Positions 61,181 through 64,000 of a stretch of 64,000 nucleotides of DNA are shown here, in pieces; within the stretch, counting starts at the first letter, position 1; each line of letters opens with the position of its first letter. The notes beneath the pieces were generated by a model. The model did not search any database, was not told the DNA's origin, and worked only from the letters and a program-made list of their open reading frames with translations. The DNA comes from Maylandia zebra. Lineage: Eukaryota > Chordata > Actinopteri > Cichliformes > Cichlidae. The DNA lies in NCBI RefSeq assembly GCF_041146795.1, contig NC_135167.1:28799454-28863453 (forward strand), read 5' to 3'. The translations under genes and the position numbers were made by a program.

Positions 61181-62690
61181 CTGTAAAATTACATGTAAAC
61201 ATGCAGTTGGAACATTTTGCTGACAGGATCTTTTGTTTCCCCCAACATAAAAGAAACGGAGGGATTTAACAAGGGATTTAACAAGTCTAAATTAAATCCT
61301 CGTGGGAAAACTCGACTGTTTGGTGGCAGAGCAGTCACACTGCAGAAATCAAACTGATCCAGATCTGATTATTACCAAATATATAATAGCCATTATTTAT
61401 TTTTAAGTAGTACTTAATACTAAGGGTACTTAAAACTAAAGTGACAAACTACATTAAAGCCAGTGCCTCTTTCGGTTGCCTGCCAAATTAATAGACGCCA
61501 CAAGGAGATTAAACTCTGTCTCCATCTAGTGGATATCAAGCTGCAATTGCAGTGGGGACATTAATCTTATTAATATTATGAAATTATCTGGACTCATTTA
61601 GACTCGTAATCCCAAAGATCCGATCAATAACACAAATATATAACTTTGCATAAGCAAATATAAATAGCATCTTGTAAATGCAGACAATCTATGCTTTATA
61701 GTGAATTTTAGAAGAAATTGTGTTAAAGTACGACACATTATGTTATATATATAGCGCAGTACAGGTGTAATTTAAAGCGAAGGCATGGGAGTTGTAGTGA
61801 TTCAAAGTGATAAATTAAAGCTATTAAAAGTTGTAGACTGGCTGTGTTTAATTGGCAAGCAAAAAATGACCATTCTAGATCTTCCAATCACCTAACATGT
61901 CCTCCTGATAATTATCTTTTTCATAGGCTCTTTGACAGGGAATGTTATGTTGTCCTGTCACACTGACCTTCAGCGTATCTATGACGAGGGCTTGACCTGT
62001 AAATAGAAGCCTGGTCATTTAGGTCTATCATCCCCCGTGTTTACCTGAAATACAATTAAATGTAATGTGTATAGTTGTATTTCAGCCTAATGTGTTGTTG
62101 TGAATTTTACGCTTACGTTATATAGGCTACAGCTTGTCGAATGCTTAAAGCTTCACGATACAAAAAGGTGCAAAGGTGGGCGTGACAGCTGAGGGGATGC
62201 TGTAATAACCATCACAGAATAAATGGGAATTAAGTAGTTAAATTATAGAATAACAAATTTCCTGAAAATAAATATTCACGTTGCTAATACTGGTAGAACT
62301 AGAGAACGAGTAACCCAAAGTTATCCGCTATCCGCTGACATCATTTAGCTGTCAACAACAGCTAAATGCTAATGTTGCTAATAGACCGAGACATGCGCAG
62401 AAGAAACTTTATATAACGGTTTCAGTTCACGTTTTTATCACGTTCGGGAGGGACGGTATTGGCTGTGTGTCAGATACTCTTAGCAGAGATGTATCTCCTC
62501 AGAAAATCATATAAAGAGGTCAAATATTGATAGAGATGTCCGAACGTGTATTTAGGCTAATATGTAGGACATATATAAACCACCAGTAGTGTAATGTGGA
62601 AAATTACACCGCTGAAGGGGCGTGGAAAGTTATTGGCCTTAAAACGTCATCGCAATTTTATCCAATGGGGGCTTCTTTATGCAAATGACA
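61181..62690. other. Intergenic between mfge8 and the plus-strand gene
   Basis: No gene or repeat family recognised. Confidence 0.5.
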
Positions 62691-62878
62691 GATTCTTCTA
62701 GGAAGTGGGATCCCATCGCTGCAGTCGCTACTTCAGCTATCTTCGGCTCTGTGAGGGCGAGCTGGACATCAGGCTGTCATGCTTTTATAGACACGTTAAA
62801 CAAAAGAAAACCTGCGAACATAAATAAGGCCTGCCGCTTTTAAGAAGCAAGCAACTGACCCACAGTTTTCCTGCTGAG
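62640..62878 (+). promoter_or_regulatory. Promoter and non-coding exon 1 of a plus-strand gene (probably abhd2)
   Basis: A CCAAT box (ATCCAATGGGG at 62659) and an octamer (ATGCAAAT at 62679) precede a GC-richer segment that ends CTGCTGAG at 62878, followed by the donor GTAAGTACG. Conserved vertebrate gene order places ABHD2 head-to-head next to MFGE8, and ABHD2 genes have untranslated first exons, so abhd2 is the likely owner. The coding part lies beyond the window, so the gene name rests on synteny only. Confidence 0.55.
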
Positions 62879-63862
62879 GTAAGTACGCTGGAGATGCGAC
62901 TGTTGCTATGTCCGGTTTGGTCCTCAAGTGATGCTGCAACATTAAATCGATTATTAGCGGTAGAAATGAAGGCCGTTAAAAACATGTATGCGCCGCTGCT
63001 TTTTTTTAAAGGACTAAAACGATATCAAACTACGGCTAGGAAAGGGGCAAGGCGAAGCGGGGTCTTAATGTGGAGCTACTGCGGCAAATTCTGGTGGGTG
63101 GGTAGCTAATTCGTCCAAAAGGCGACACGGTTTTCATTTTCAGGATCGAGAGTATGGGAGGAGGACCGTTGGCCTGCTCTTAGAAAGCTTTTATCGTCCA
63201 GAAAAGCCCACGTTTCTCACTGGGTTAGCTACTTGATGGAATCTGTGTGCCCTTGTGGCTGTTAAGGTGCGTCTCAGGATTGTTGTGAGTCGTGACAAAG
63301 ACCAGAGAGTAAAATTAAAGCTGTTTACACCCCGTCTCTTGGCATTAGTTGTATTAATGTGTCAGATATACTCTTTGGATTGGTTTCCAGTGAAAGACAC
63401 GGGTATTAGTGGGGTTATTTTTGAAGCTATTTTTACACGCCTTTTGGTGTTAAGTTTGTTTACACGTGATGGCTGTTTAATTGCCTTACTTTTTAATAAG
63501 GTCTAATAAGTCTGAGGCCGACTTTTCGTAAGTGTTACATTTAGGTTTTCTGGAGGCAGCGTTATAACTTCCTGTCTGATATTGACAGTCTTGGTTATGG
63601 CAACAGGAACATGCTAGAAAATAAGTACAGCCGACAGGTGTCTGAAAGAGCTTAGGACACCAGTCAAAACTAAAATATTTAGATTCATGAAACTTAAAAA
63701 AAGAGGATGTGTAATCGTTCAGCAGTTACTTACCATGCAAATTAAGTGGTGTCATTATTCTTACTTAATTTTAGATGAAACTTCTGTTTAAGGAAAAAAG
63801 ATAACTTTCTGATACTGTACAGTGAAGGTCTTTGTGTGTGTTTTGCTTTATGTGCTTTTCAG

Positions 63863-63940
63863 GACCACATCACTGTGACTTCACATTTCTTTGGACCTTT
63901 TGAAACGAATTTTCTTTGGAGGCAAACTTGAACATAAAAT
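63863..63940 (+). other. Candidate non-coding exon 2 of the same gene
   Basis: A pyrimidine-rich acceptor (TATGTGCTTTTCAG) and donor (AAAAT/GTAAGTATA) enclose 78 nt with no ATG. This fits a second untranslated exon of the plus-strand transcript that starts near 62.7 kb. Confidence 0.5.
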
Positions 63941-64000
63941 GTAAGTATATTAGTTTATTTTAGCTTTCAGTTATGACTGTTTCTGTTTATGTCAGTTTGA

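Overview
This window is vertebrate, almost certainly teleost fish, nuclear DNA. It has AT-rich intergenic sequence, GT-AG introns, many fish-type Tc1 relics, long (CA)n tracts and three clearly recognisable vertebrate genes. The repeat types suggest a percomorph (cichlid-like) fish, but the exact species cannot be read from the sequence. No retrovirus, LTR element or other capsid- or envelope-bearing element was recognised.

Layout. 1-5.9 kb: the 5' part of an unidentified minus-strand locus. It contains a local tandem duplication, short splice-flanked candidate exons, a pogo-type DNA transposon that landed in one duplicate, and a MITE. 6.2-16.4 kb: a 10-kb block of accessory DNA made of degenerate short-period arrays, (CA)n tracts, related AT-rich modules and three head-to-tail ~1.5-kb monomers. 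Each monomer keeps an open 98-codon frame, and the block ends in a tandem array of seven copies of a terminal hairpin. It looks like a non-autonomous Helitron/Helentron-type cluster. 16.4-28 kb: gene-poor, with one possible promoter or non-coding transcript, two Tc1 relics and a 5'-truncated L1-like LINE with an 18-bp target duplication. 28-30.3 kb: nmrk2 (minus, 7 coding exons, 206 aa). 30.3-38 kb: intergenic, with Tc1 relics and a THAP-exon-bearing DNA transposon with a perfect 8-bp target duplication. 38.4-40.5 kb: a four-exon plus-strand gene encoding a Cys-rich zinc-finger plus BESS-like protein (251 aa), preceded by a dead duplicate of its first exon. 40.9-45.6 kb: hapln3 (minus, 368 aa). 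46-49.1 kb: a decayed PIF/Harbinger element with MADF/BESS and transposase pieces. 51.1-60 kb: mfge8 (minus, 10 coding exons, 470 aa, 3 EGF-like + 2 discoidin domains, RGD in EGF2). 62.7-64 kb: untranslated first exons of a plus-strand gene, probably abhd2.

How the genes relate. hapln3 - mfge8 - (abhd2) reproduces the conserved vertebrate block ACAN-HAPLN3-MFGE8-ABHD2, with the same relative orientations. HAPLN3 links hyaluronan to proteoglycans in the extracellular matrix. MFGE8 is a secreted bridge between integrins and phosphatidylserine membranes. nmrk2 makes NMN from nicotinamide riboside. These are separate host genes, not an operon. Reading frames across all splice junctions of nmrk2, hapln3, mfge8 and the zinc-finger gene were checked by hand and sum to whole codons.
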